Of a stretch of DNA of 64,000 nt, positions 41,274 through 50,008 are shown piece after piece. The translations under genes were made by a program, and so were the position numbers. Location of the stretch: assembly GCA_963669435.1 (NCBI GenBank), contig OY770025.1, positions 3,162,001 to 3,226,000 of the forward strand, in the 5' to 3' direction. How positions within the stretch are numbered: the first letter of the stretch is position 1; the number at the start of each line of letters is the position of its first letter. Source of the stretch: CALJFL01 sp963669435. Its GTDB lineage: Bacteria > Pseudomonadota > Gammaproteobacteria > Pseudomonadales > Halieaceae. The notes under the pieces were generated by a model. That model saw only the letters and a list, made by a program, of their open reading frames with translations. It was not told the origin of the DNA and did no database searches.

Positions 41274-43499
41274 CTAGAACCGGTATCTTCCTTCAATACC
41301 GACAGTAAACGGATTACCCTTCCACGAAAAGTCACCCGGCAGCCCCGTCGACTCCACGGGGAATATCGACACATCGTAGTCTTCATCAAACAGGTTGTTC
41401 GCGTAAGCAGTTACCGTCCATGCCTCGGTATCAAGAGAGATACGCAGGTTGACGATGGTTGCGCTGGACTGCTTGTCGGCGTTGTCAAAGAACCAGTAAG
41501 TGTTCTTGTTATAGGTCATATCCAGTCGCGATATCAACGACATTCCTGATGACATGGACGCCGTGTGTTGCAGGGAGGCATTTGCCGACAGTTCGGGATT
41601 GTAAGGGATTTTATTCCCATCCACCGCGGCAGGATCGTAGAGCAGAAAGGGCGCTGCATCCTCGTTACCGAAATCCTCGATCTCGGTATCCAGGTAGCCC
41701 AGACCCACGCTGGCATCCAGGGATTCACCAATCCGACCACTCCATTCCAGCTCGACACCAAATATCGTGGAATCATTGGCGTTAAAGATATTCTGTGTCG
41801 CTTCCACAGCGTTGTATAGAAATAACTGTTGCCTGTCGACTTCGGTGTAGAACACGGCACCCGAGAAGAAACTGCTGCCGGATGAACTCTTGAATCCAAT
41901 CTCGTAGTTATCCAGGCTCTCTTCTGCGTAGGTCTGGAACTGTGGCACGCCCGTGGGGTTGACGCCACCGGGACGGAAGCCGGTGGAGTAGGTGGCATAG
42001 ACCAGGCTATTCTCTCCCAGATCATAGGACAGCTGTACTTTGGGTTGAAACTCGTCAAAGGTTAGATCAATGCCGCGCACGTCATCTGATCGGTCTTCTT
42101 CGTCATAGCGCGCGGCCAGCGTCAGTTCCATGCGTTCGGTAACGTCGATGTTTACCTGTGCGAAAACGCCGATACCTTCATTCTCCAGCTCCTGGGGTGC
42201 ATCGAACAGATTCCGGTACCCCGATGTGTCACCTACCAGAGGTGGTGCGTAAGCGATAGCGTCCAGGAAGACGCAGGCCGCCCCCGGGAAGAAGTTCTCT
42301 TCCAAAAATGGAACAGCGGCTGCCCCCAGTGCGATACAGGACTCCGAAGCGTCAAAGGAGAATACGCGTTCGCGGGATACCTCCTGGTAGAACAAGCCGA
42401 GAACGTAACGAATATCCTGGTCGGGACTGGAGGTGAGGCGCAACTCGTGGGTGCTGCTTTCTGACTCATCCGCGATTCTAAATACATGACTGTTGTAGGC
42501 CGCGAAGTCGCCGTCCTGGCGATTAAACGCATCCTGTTCACCGTAGCTGCCAATGTAGGTCCAGGTTCCCAGTCCACTTTCGATGTCCAGTTTCACTGAG
42601 ATGTCTTTGTTTTCGAACTCTGAAAATCCCTGTACGTTCGTTTGCACGGTATCCAGTGGCTCGGTCAGTTCTACCGGAGAAAAGCCTGCATCGGGTGGGA
42701 ATCTGTTGGCAGCGCTGGTGTCCTGCCAGTGCCACAGGGCGGAATCTCCCTCTTTGTCGGCCCAGTTCAGGCGCAAATCAACGGTGACATTGTCGTTAGG
42801 ATAAAGCAGTAGTTTGCCTCTGACAGCGGTTGAATCTTTGTAACCAGCATCTTCACCGGTGTAGGCGTTTTCAAACAGCCCGTCAGATTCTTCGTAGAAT
42901 GCAGAAACGCGGTACATCAAGGTGTCTTCGATAATCGGTCCCGACACGCTGCCGCTGGCCGTGTAAGTGCTTGCTTTGGCCGCGCCTGCGCGAAACTCGC
43001 CTTCGAATTCGTTTGACGGTGTTTTCGTTGTTACATTGATAGCGCCGCCAATAGCGTTGCGCCCATAGAGAGCCCCCTGGGGGCCGCGCAGTACTTCAAT
43101 TTGTTGTACGTCGAAAATCTCCTGTACCACGCCCAGCGAGCTTGGCTGTGTGACACCGTCGATCAGGAATGCCACGGGAGAGTCACCGACCACAACGCTG
43201 CCGAGGCCGCGCATATTGATGTCCGCTCGGCCCACTTCCTGGTAATCCGAGATAAACAGGTTGGGGGTCAGGTTCGCGACATCAGTAATTTCCTTGATGC
43301 CAGCATCGTCGATCTGACTGGCACCGAACACCTTCACTGAATCAGGAACGTCTGTCAGGCTCTCGTCCCTGCGCCGGACCGATACGATGATTTCTTCCAT
43401 CAGTCCGGCGGAAGTGTCCTGTGCAAATGCGGTCATGGGGGCGTGAACATAACCGAGCGAGAACAGTAAGCAGGCGAGCGGTGTTTTGCGGAAGTGCAT
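41274..43499 (-). CDS. TonB-dependent outer-membrane receptor 1
   Basis: 741 residues. Signal peptide about 1-26 (ending AFAQD), a TonB-box-like EEIIVSVRRRDESLTDVPDSV, a plug domain with VEVLRGPQGALYGRNAIGGAINVTTK-type motif (here from QQIEVLRGPQ), and a beta-barrel ending in ...NPFTVGIEGRYRF with the terminal Phe needed for outer-membrane assembly. The plug region is of the catechol/terpenoid/aromatic-uptake type common in sphingomonad and marine gammaproteobacterial catabolic loci rather than a known siderophore receptor. No sigma/anti-sigma pair is present. Ligand unknown. Confidence 0.93.
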   Translation of the reverse strand: MHFRKTPLACLLFSLGYVHAPMTAFAQDTSAGLMEEIIVSVRRRDESLTDVPDSVKVFGASQIDDAGIKEITDVANLTPNLFISDYQEVGRADINMRGLGSVVVGDSPVAFLIDGVTQPSSLGVVQEIFDVQQIEVLRGPQGALYGRNAIGGAINVTTKTPSNEFEGEFRAGAAKASTYTASGSVSGPIIEDTLMYRVSAFYEESDGLFENAYTGEDAGYKDSTAVRGKLLLYPNDNVTVDLRLNWADKEGDSALWHWQDTSAANRFPPDAGFSPVELTEPLDTVQTNVQGFSEFENKDISVKLDIESGLGTWTYIGSYGEQDAFNRQDGDFAAYNSHVFRIADESESSTHELRLTSSPDQDIRYVLGLFYQEVSRERVFSFDASESCIALGAAAVPFLEENFFPGAACVFLDAIAYAPPLVGDTSGYRNLFDAPQELENEGIGVFAQVNIDVTERMELTLAARYDEEDRSDDVRGIDLTFDEFQPKVQLSYDLGENSLVYATYSTGFRPGGVNPTGVPQFQTYAEESLDNYEIGFKSSSGSSFFSGAVFYTEVDRQQLFLYNAVEATQNIFNANDSTIFGVELEWSGRIGESLDASVGLGYLDTEIEDFGNEDAAPFLLYDPAAVDGNKIPYNPELSANASLQHTASMSSGMSLISRLDMTYNKNTYWFFDNADKQSSATIVNLRISLDTEAWTVTAYANNLFDEDYDVSIFPVESTGLPGDFSWKGNPFTVGIEGRYRF

Positions 43500-43553
43500 A
43501 GCTTTTATTCCTGTAGTTAGCGTTATTTCAAAGCACGTGAATATGTGCAGCTG

Positions 43554-44582
43554 TCAGCCCTTGTCTACCTTTGAGCCGGCGCTGCCTTCGGGCCAACCGG
43601 AGCCGGAGGCTATGCCCTTGGGACAAATGGCGTCGATCATTTGCAGGTGGTCTGACTGGAACTCCACGAAGGCGGCTGCGGCGTTTTCTCCAAGCTGTGT
43701 CGTATCTGTTGCACCCTGCAGTGGCACAATGAAGTCGCCCTGGGCCAGTATCCAGGCAATGGCAAGCTGTGCCGGGGTAATATTTTGCTCTGCCGCCAGC
43801 TCCTTTATCTTGTCGACGACCTGCAGGTTCTTGGTAAAGTTGTCGCCCTGGAATCGCGGTGAACTTCTCCGCCAGTCATCGGGAGCGAGATCATCCTCGC
43901 TGGTAATTGCGCCGGTAAGAAAGCCTCTCCCTAATGGGCTGTAGGGGAGAAAACCGATGCCGAGCTCGCGTAATACGGGTATGACCTGATCTTCCGGAGC
44001 TCTTGACCACAGTGAATATTCGGCGTGCACCAACGACAACGGGAAGGTACTGTGCGCGCGGCGAATGGTATCGGGGCCTACTTCACACAATGCGATGTAG
44101 CGGACCTTGCCTTCTTGTACCAGTTCACCCATAGCCCCGACCGTTTCTTCAACCGGTACGTCCGGGTCCAGGCGATGCTGGATATAAAGGTCCAGATAGT
44201 CGGTGCCCAGGCGTTCAAGAGAAGCCTCGCAGGCCTGCTTTACATAGTCCGGTCGACCGCAAAGGTTTACTTTCTCGCTGGATTTTCCCTGTTCGGCCGA
44301 GCTTGAACGAACCACGCCGAACTTGGTGGAAAGCACAAACTGATCCCGCCTGCCCGCAAGTGCTGCACCGACAGCCAGTTCATTTCGGTGTGGCCCATAG
44401 GCGTCGGAGGTGTCGATAAAGTTGATTCCCAACTCCAGCGCCCGGGACAAAACGCCCGGAAGGTCGCTCGCCGCGGTATTGTTCCCATAGAACTCGGTAA
44501 AGCCCATACAGCCAAGGCCCATGGCGGGCACGACCAGGCCCTGTTGTCCGAGTGTTCTGGTGGGGAAGCTTCGTTCAGGCAC
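43554..44582 (-). CDS. aldo/keto reductase 1
   Basis: 342 residues, NADP-dependent (beta/alpha)8 oxidoreductase of the YajO/general-stress (AKR11/13-like) group. The catalytic tetrad is visible: Asp and Tyr in FIDTSDAYGPHRNE, Lys in VLSTKFG, His in LDLYIQHRLD. The cofactor-binding end is IPVLRELGIGFLPYSPLGRGFLTG. It reduces aldehydes or ketones, or oxidises alcohols. It lies 54 bases upstream of TonB receptor 1 on the same strand and 54 bases after the aldehyde dehydrogenase, so an alcohol-aldehyde-acid sequence is plausible. Confidence 0.92.
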   Translation of the reverse strand: MPERSFPTRTLGQQGLVVPAMGLGCMGFTEFYGNNTAASDLPGVLSRALELGINFIDTSDAYGPHRNELAVGAALAGRRDQFVLSTKFGVVRSSSAEQGKSSEKVNLCGRPDYVKQACEASLERLGTDYLDLYIQHRLDPDVPVEETVGAMGELVQEGKVRYIALCEVGPDTIRRAHSTFPLSLVHAEYSLWSRAPEDQVIPVLRELGIGFLPYSPLGRGFLTGAITSEDDLAPDDWRRSSPRFQGDNFTKNLQVVDKIKELAAEQNITPAQLAIAWILAQGDFIVPLQGATDTTQLGENAAAAFVEFQSDHLQMIDAICPKGIASGSGWPEGSAGSKVDKG

Positions 44583-44635
44583 TTTATTGTTGTCCTCTTG
44601 GGGAACTCGGCACGACCTGTAGCGCGTGCTCAGTT

Positions 44636-46141
44636 CTATATCATCTCGTTGAACATCACCGTTTTGACTTCTGTGAACGCCTCGATGGCACCACGTCCGC
44701 CCTCGCGGCCCAGTCCCGAGGCCTTGTAGCCGCCAAAAGGAGAGTTGGGCATAAAGGTATAGCCATTAACACCTACAGTACCGGTGCGCAATGCTTTGCT
44801 GACGCGAAATGCCCGGCCGATATTGCTAGTGTAGATGCCTCCCGATAACCCAAAGGCGCTGTCGTTGGCGATGCTGACGGCCTCTTCTTCCGTATCGAAG
44901 GGTATGGCGCAAATGATCGGTCCGAAAATCTCTTCCTGGGCGATGCGCATGGAATTGTCGACGTCGACAAATACTGCCGGGTCCACCCAGTTGCCGGCTG
45001 CCAGGTCGCCTTCCGGTCTGCCGCCACCAAACGCCAGTGTTGCTCCGTCTTCTTCCTGGCCGATAGTCAGGTAGGAAAGCACTTTATCGAGTTGCCGCTT
45101 GTCGATGAGCGGTGCAGAAGTGACATCCGGATCGAACGGATTACCCCTGACAATTGACTGTGCCTGGTTACTGGCATGCTCGAGAAACTCATCGAAGATG
45201 CTCTTGTGCACCAACACCCGACTTGTGGTCGAGCAGACCTGGCCTGACAGGAAGGTGGAGACCATGGCCATCGCAGACTCGCTGGCCAGCTTTACGTCTG
45301 GTGCGTCGGGGAAAAGGATTGCGGCGCTCTTGCCGCCCAGCTCCAGCGTGACACGTTTAATGTCGTTGCCGCTGAGGGAGAGAATTCGCGAGCCGACTGC
45401 CTTACTGCCGGTGAAGGTTATCTTGTCGACCCCTGGGTGGGTTACGATCGCCTCACCGACACTACCGTCGCCGGTGACAAGGTTGAAAACACCGGGGGGA
45501 AGATCTGCCTCTTGAATCAGTTCGCTCACCCGCGTGGCGGTGAGACTTGCCAGCTCGGATGGTTTCATCACCAGCGTGCAACCGGTGGCCAGGGCAGGGG
45601 CTACTTTGTTTGGAAACTGTAACAGCGGTGCGTTCCACGGAATGATGCCGCCGACTACCCCCACAGGTTCACGCATACTGATGAACTGCAGTGGCATGTC
45701 CTCGGTGAATTGGGGGTGCACCTCACCGTTAATCTTGTCTATCCACCCCGCAAAGTGGCGAAAAATATCGGCTGCAAACTGACCCGAAACGCGGTAGGAA
45801 CGACTGAATTTGATCGGTACCCCATTATCCAGGGTCTGAATCCGGCTCAGTTCGTCGGAATGTGATTCCAGAATATCGGCGATCCGCAGCAGGTAGCGCT
45901 GGCGCTCCCTGGCCTTCATCTTGGGCCAGGGTCCCTCATCAAAGGCGCGCCTTGCGGCCAACACTGCTTCATTGACTTCGCTGGCATTCGCGGCGGCGAT
46001 TTCGGCCGTTTCCTCGTTGGTACTGGGGTGGACCTGCGAGAAATAGCACCCGTCTGCGGGGGCTCTCCATTCACCGTTAATCAGTAATTTCCCCGGTGTA
46101 ATACCTAGTGATGCTTTCTCATCCAGAACTGAAAATGTCAT
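44636..46141 (-). CDS. NAD(P)-dependent aldehyde dehydrogenase
   Basis: 501 residues, ALDH superfamily of the betaine/phenylacetaldehyde-dehydrogenase type. Catalytic Cys is in FLSGQVCSTTSRV, the general-base Glu in VTLELGGKSAAIL and the cofactor segment in VNLVTGDGSVGEAIVTHPGVDKITFTGS. It oxidises an aldehyde to the acid. It is the first gene of the minus-strand catabolic run and is divergent from the LysR gene; a shared 23-base element lies 45 bases before its start. Confidence 0.95.
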   Translation of the reverse strand: MTFSVLDEKASLGITPGKLLINGEWRAPADGCYFSQVHPSTNEETAEIAAANASEVNEAVLAARRAFDEGPWPKMKARERQRYLLRIADILESHSDELSRIQTLDNGVPIKFSRSYRVSGQFAADIFRHFAGWIDKINGEVHPQFTEDMPLQFISMREPVGVVGGIIPWNAPLLQFPNKVAPALATGCTLVMKPSELASLTATRVSELIQEADLPPGVFNLVTGDGSVGEAIVTHPGVDKITFTGSKAVGSRILSLSGNDIKRVTLELGGKSAAILFPDAPDVKLASESAMAMVSTFLSGQVCSTTSRVLVHKSIFDEFLEHASNQAQSIVRGNPFDPDVTSAPLIDKRQLDKVLSYLTIGQEEDGATLAFGGGRPEGDLAAGNWVDPAVFVDVDNSMRIAQEEIFGPIICAIPFDTEEEAVSIANDSAFGLSGGIYTSNIGRAFRVSKALRTGTVGVNGYTFMPNSPFGGYKASGLGREGGRGAIEAFTEVKTVMFNEMI

Positions 46142-46185
46142 TTGCGGTAGCCCTGTGCTGGCAAAATGTGCTATTTATGTGCTTG

Positions 46186-46208
46186 TATTCCATATTGTAA
46201 AACATATA
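46186..46208. promoter_or_regulatory. 23-base element upstream of ALDH (copy 1)
   Basis: Pattern TATTCCA-t-AT-tg-TAAAACA-t-ATA. It matches the copy upstream of TonB receptor 2 (49681-49703) at 19 of 23 positions, in the same orientation. The last ten bases, TAAAACATAT, recur at 60321-60330. The 163-base gap also holds an imperfect inverted repeat CTATTTG/CAGATAG (46228-46255) nearer the LysR gene. Probable LysR-type binding site. Confidence 0.65.
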
Positions 46209-46304
46209 TCGACTAGCACTCAGAGGGCTATTTGAATAATATTGTTTCCAGATAGTCTACAATAACACGGTATATGCTCAGGATAGACAGGACGCGACGC
46301 TACT

Positions 46305-47213
46305 TTGGAAAACCTGAACCCACTGCTGATTTTTACCCGCGTTGTCGACACCGGCAGCTTCAGTAATGCTGCCAGGGAGTTAGGGATGAGTCGCTCCGGT
46401 GTCAGCAAGCAGATCAGCCATCTTGAAGAAAGGCTGAAGGCAAGATTGTTTGTGCGTACCACCCGGGCGATCAGTTTGACCGAGGTGGGGAAACTGGTTT
46501 ACGAGGGCGCATTGCGCGTTAACAACGAGTTGCGGCTTGTCTACGACGTGGTGGAGGATTATCACGGCCATGTGCGTGGCACACTCAAGCTGGCGGCACC
46601 CAAAAACTTCGGGCGCCTCCATGTTGCGCCGCATATTCCCGAGTTCCTGGCAACCTATCCCGAGCTTGACGTGGTGTTGACCCTCGACGATATGCAGGTG
46701 GATATTATTCAGGGCGGTTTTGACCTGGCTTTTCGAATCGGTGACCTGAAAGATTCCGGTCTTATCGTCAAGCATATTTCAGAGAACCCCATGTTGCTGG
46801 TTGCCTCACCCGCTTACATCGAGAAGTTCGGTGCTCCGCAAAGTATTGAGGATCTTTCTGAGCACAACTGCCTTTGCTACTACACCGCGAGTCATACCTT
46901 CAATAACTGGGTGTACCGCGAAAACGGTGATGTTAAGGAGATTCGTGCTGCCGGTAATTTCGAGATCAATGATGCCGAGAGTGTTCTGGAGGCGGTGAAA
47001 GAAGGCGCCGGTATCACCCTGGCCACGCACTATATCGCGTATAAATCGGTGCTGGGCGGTGGCCTGGTGAGGCTGTTACCCGATGTCGAGTTTCTACCGT
47101 CCAAGCCCATCAGCATGCTCTATCCTGAGCGGGACCTGATTCCCCCGAAAACACGGAAGTTCATCGATTTTATCCTGGAAAAAATTGGTGAGAAGCCCTA
47201 CTGGAGCCTTTGA
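46305..47213 (+). CDS. LysR-family transcriptional regulator
   Basis: 302 residues from a TTG start. Winged helix at 1-60 (FTRVVDTGSFSNAARELGMSRSGVSKQISHLEERL), then a LysR substrate-binding domain of the CrgA/DmlR-like subgroup (KLAAPKNFGRLHVAPHIPEFL...). It is divergent from the aldehyde dehydrogenase and is the only regulator in the block from 37 to 63 kb. The 23-base element occurs in front of ALDH and TonB receptor 2, so it is the likely activator of the block. Inducer unknown. Confidence 0.92.
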   Translation: MENLNPLLIFTRVVDTGSFSNAARELGMSRSGVSKQISHLEERLKARLFVRTTRAISLTEVGKLVYEGALRVNNELRLVYDVVEDYHGHVRGTLKLAAPKNFGRLHVAPHIPEFLATYPELDVVLTLDDMQVDIIQGGFDLAFRIGDLKDSGLIVKHISENPMLLVASPAYIEKFGAPQSIEDLSEHNCLCYYTASHTFNNWVYRENGDVKEIRAAGNFEINDAESVLEAVKEGAGITLATHYIAYKSVLGGGLVRLLPDVEFLPSKPISMLYPERDLIPPKTRKFIDFILEKIGEKPYWSL

Positions 47214-47222
47214 AGTTCAGGC

Positions 47223-47250
47223 AAAAAAAAGCCCGCCCCGAGGGGCGAGC
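47223..47250 (-). terminator. intrinsic terminator after TonB receptor 2
   Basis: Read on the minus strand: GCTCGCCCC-TC-GGGGCGGGC, then eight Ts. It lies 43 bases past the receptor's stop. A smaller GTCCC-GAAA-GGGAT hairpin followed by Ts (47278-47295, plus strand) could end the LysR transcript. Confidence 0.9.
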
Positions 47251-47293
47251 CAAGCGTAGCCTTAACCCATAGGCCACGTCCCGAAAGGGATTT

Positions 47294-49600
47294 TTAGAAA
47301 TTGTAGGCCAGCTCTACGCCGTAGTAGCGAGGAAGCGACGGTGTTATGGCACTGTTGGGCAATCCAACGTGACGACCAATCCACGAGTGTGTGGCGTAGA
47401 ACTCGTCTTCGACGTTATTCACGTAGGCCGTTACCCGCCAGGACTCTGACTCAAGCCCCAGGCGCAGGTTGGTGGTAGAGAAGGCATCCTGCTTTTCACC
47501 GAAGGTATCCACGTTATCAATGCCAAAGTAGTAATCGTCGCGCCAGGACCAGTCGGCCCGCGCCATGAGATCCATGGAGCCACTCAGCGGTTGTGTGTAC
47601 TGGATAGACACATTGACGCTCTGCTCTGGTACGTACAAGAAGTGAGCGCCATTGAAGTTGGTAGCCGGCACAATTTCTCCGGAGACATCAACCGTGTTGA
47701 TGCGCGGGTCGTATTCCTCCACTTCCGTGTCGGTCAGCGTATAGCCGGCGGTGATATCCAGGTTGGTGGTGGGTCGCCAGGTTACTTCCAACTCTGCGCC
47801 CAGCGTATTTGCTTTCGGTGCTGATAGTAGCTGGCGCACAGCGGTACCTGCTTCCGGGTCTACCGCGAAGGTGAAGTACTGCCAGTTTTCGATGTCGACG
47901 TAGTAGATCGCACCGTTAACGATCAGCGACCGGTCCAGCCACTCAGACTTGAAACCAATTTCGTAGTTATCCAGTGTTTCCTCTTCCACGACATTGTCGC
48001 CGGGCGTTGCCAGGTCTGAAGTATTGATAACCCCTGGACGGAAAGCCGTCGAGTATGTGGCGTAGACCAATTTCTCGCCCTCGCCAAAACGATAACTCAG
48101 AGAGACTTTGGGCTGGAACTCGCTGAAGGTCTCGTTATCTTCCAGCTGTGCCTCGGGCGGGCGGCCACTGTTAATGCCGTCTATCGCCTCCAGATCGTAT
48201 TCCACGCGGTCGTAACGTCCACCGAGAGTCAGCTCGAGTCTGTCTGTGATGTCATACGTCAATTGACCAAAAATTCCGTAGCTCTCCTCAGAGGTTACGT
48301 TGCCCTCGCCAAGGTCGGAGCCGTCAGCGGCAGTCGAAAAATCAAAAGCTGCCAGTGTGACGTTTTGCTCACGCTCGAGATCCTGGTAGAACAGGCCTGC
48401 TGACCAGCTGAGATTGGTGTCATTGGATGACGAGAAGCGAAACTCCTGGGTGAAACTTTCCGAATTGTCGGGAACAATGGCCGCAGGCAGGTGACGCGCA
48501 CGCGCGTAGCCCAGCCAGGCGTAACCACCCTGCTCGGAATTGGTGTAATCGGTGATTGAGGTAAAGTCGAAGGCATCAAACTCGATGTCCAGCTTTTGAG
48601 TAAACGACTCCCAGTCATGGTAGGCATCGGGAACGTCAGGTTGCTGATAGATACCTTCGGCGGGCAGGTCATCACTCGGGCATTGGTCGCCTGTGGACGA
48701 CAAGCCCCCCCTGAACGGAAATGGACACTGGCCGTCAAACGCGTACTCGAAATCCTCTGAGCTTCCGCCCAGCACAGCAGATTGCACATCGGCTGTATTG
48801 AATGCATAGAATCGCAGCGGGTGCCGTTCCTCGCGGTGTACTGCTGCACGCCAATCAAAAATCACCCGGTCAGTTGGTGTGTAGTACAGCTTCAGGCGGC
48901 CGAACTGTGCATCGCGATCGTGAATTTTGTGTCCGAGATCACTTTCAACCAGGCCTTCGGAGCGGTCCTCAAAGGCTGCAGACAGGCGGTAGGCCAGCTT
49001 ACCCTCGATGATGGGGCCTGAAATAGAGCCCTGCAGACTGTAGTCTTCTCCTTCCTGGGCGCGCAGTTTGATCTCGCCTTCCAGCACATCTGAGGGCGCC
49101 TTGGTGACGATATTAATGGCACCGCCCAGCGAGTTCCGGCCGTAGAGGGATCCCTGGGGGCCGCGTAACACCTCCACCTGCTGGATGTCGAACAAAGGCT
49201 GACTGAACAAGGCGTTGTTCGGCAGTGTCACTCCATCAATGACGAAAGCGACTGGCGCGGTTTGACCGTTTGACTGTGAGGCTCCTCGCATGGTGAGCAC
49301 GCTGGAACCTGTAAAGAAGTCGCCGGAGAAGAACATGCCTGGCGTCAGTAGAGAAATATCTACCAGGTCTTCGATTCCCGCGTCCTCAATCGTCTGACTA
49401 TTGAATACAGTAACCTGGTCAGGAATTTCCTGCAGAGACTCATCTCGCTTCCGTGCACTGACGATGACCTCTTCAAGTACTGTTTCAGCTGCTGCGGTGG
49501 TGGAGATTACTGCACTTGTGCCCAGGCATAGCGTGGCAGCCAGGCTGCTGATGGATGCGCTGATTGGTAAGCTCGTGCCTCGTCTGGTGAATTTTGACAT
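47294..49600 (-). CDS. TonB-dependent outer-membrane receptor 2
   Basis: 768 residues with signal sequence, TonB-box-like EEVIVSARKRDESLQEIPDQV, plug motif VEVLRGPQGSLYGRNSLGGAINIV, and a barrel ending in YGVELAYNF (terminal Phe). It is a clear paralogue of receptor 1 (same plug and barrel segments, e.g. LVYATYSTAFRPG against LVYATYSTGFRPG). The loop regions differ, so the two may take related ligands. The gene stands alone behind a 408-base upstream region with a palindrome and a shared element. Confidence 0.93.
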   Translation of the reverse strand: MSKFTRRGTSLPISASISSLAATLCLGTSAVISTTAAAETVLEEVIVSARKRDESLQEIPDQVTVFNSQTIEDAGIEDLVDISLLTPGMFFSGDFFTGSSVLTMRGASQSNGQTAPVAFVIDGVTLPNNALFSQPLFDIQQVEVLRGPQGSLYGRNSLGGAINIVTKAPSDVLEGEIKLRAQEGEDYSLQGSISGPIIEGKLAYRLSAAFEDRSEGLVESDLGHKIHDRDAQFGRLKLYYTPTDRVIFDWRAAVHREERHPLRFYAFNTADVQSAVLGGSSEDFEYAFDGQCPFPFRGGLSSTGDQCPSDDLPAEGIYQQPDVPDAYHDWESFTQKLDIEFDAFDFTSITDYTNSEQGGYAWLGYARARHLPAAIVPDNSESFTQEFRFSSSNDTNLSWSAGLFYQDLEREQNVTLAAFDFSTAADGSDLGEGNVTSEESYGIFGQLTYDITDRLELTLGGRYDRVEYDLEAIDGINSGRPPEAQLEDNETFSEFQPKVSLSYRFGEGEKLVYATYSTAFRPGVINTSDLATPGDNVVEEETLDNYEIGFKSEWLDRSLIVNGAIYYVDIENWQYFTFAVDPEAGTAVRQLLSAPKANTLGAELEVTWRPTTNLDITAGYTLTDTEVEEYDPRINTVDVSGEIVPATNFNGAHFLYVPEQSVNVSIQYTQPLSGSMDLMARADWSWRDDYYFGIDNVDTFGEKQDAFSTTNLRLGLESESWRVTAYVNNVEDEFYATHSWIGRHVGLPNSAITPSLPRYYGVELAYNF

Positions 49601-49659
49601 GGTGGCCTCATATAGTTATCAGTTTGGATGTGGTTCTATACCCGGTTACGGGGTCCGTC

Positions 49660-49682
49660 TAGATTCTTATATAATGAATCTA
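49660..49682. promoter_or_regulatory. AT-rich 23-bp palindrome upstream of TonB receptor 2
   Basis: Seven-base arms TAGATTC and GAATCTA flank a 9-base AT-rich centre (TTATATAAT). It lies 60 bases before the receptor start and directly abuts the 23-base shared element. Plausible operator overlapping a promoter; the protein that binds it is not known. Confidence 0.6.
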
Positions 49683-49703
49683 TTCCAAATAATAAAACAA
49701 ATA
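49681..49703. promoter_or_regulatory. 23-base element upstream of TonB receptor 2 (copy 2)
   Basis: Pattern TATTCCA-a-AT-aa-TAAAACA-a-ATA, 19 of 23 positions as in copy 1 upstream of ALDH. Same orientation relative to the minus-strand gene it precedes. Confidence 0.65.
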
Positions 49704-50008
49704 GGAGTCATCTCGGTAGTGACGATTAGTGGAAACATTGGTTTCTATTTGGCGACAATCCCGTCTATCCGAGAGCCTGAGCTAAAATGTGTGCATCCGT
49801 TGCCCTTACGTGCCCAGTGCAAAGGTGGTTCTGCTACCGGGTCAATCATGGAGTCACTATGGGAGGGTAGGATGGTGCACACTGCCGCAGACGTAAAAAA
49901 GGTCGCCTGGGCAGTGTTAATTGCTGAGTGTGCTGGCTGTTATGCGGTCAACCGATGTGCGCAGTTGAATAGCGGCTGTGGTCAGCGCTCTGAACAGATT
50001 CAGTTTCT

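Larger units (their letters stand above)
49601..50008. other. 408-base intergenic region upstream of TonB receptor 2
   Basis: The receptor-proximal part is AT-rich and carries the palindrome (49660-49682) and shared element (49681-49703). The rest (49704-50008) holds a plus-strand frame from 49401 that runs antisense through the receptor start; it lacks a ribosome site and known motifs, so I do not call a gene. No RNA gene or repeat is visible. Confidence 0.6.

Noticed and set aside
41274..49600. Receptor genes as siderophore uptake system
   Set aside because: No siderophore synthesis, ferric reductase or Fur-box-like sequence is visible; surroundings are catabolic, so a carbon substrate is favoured.
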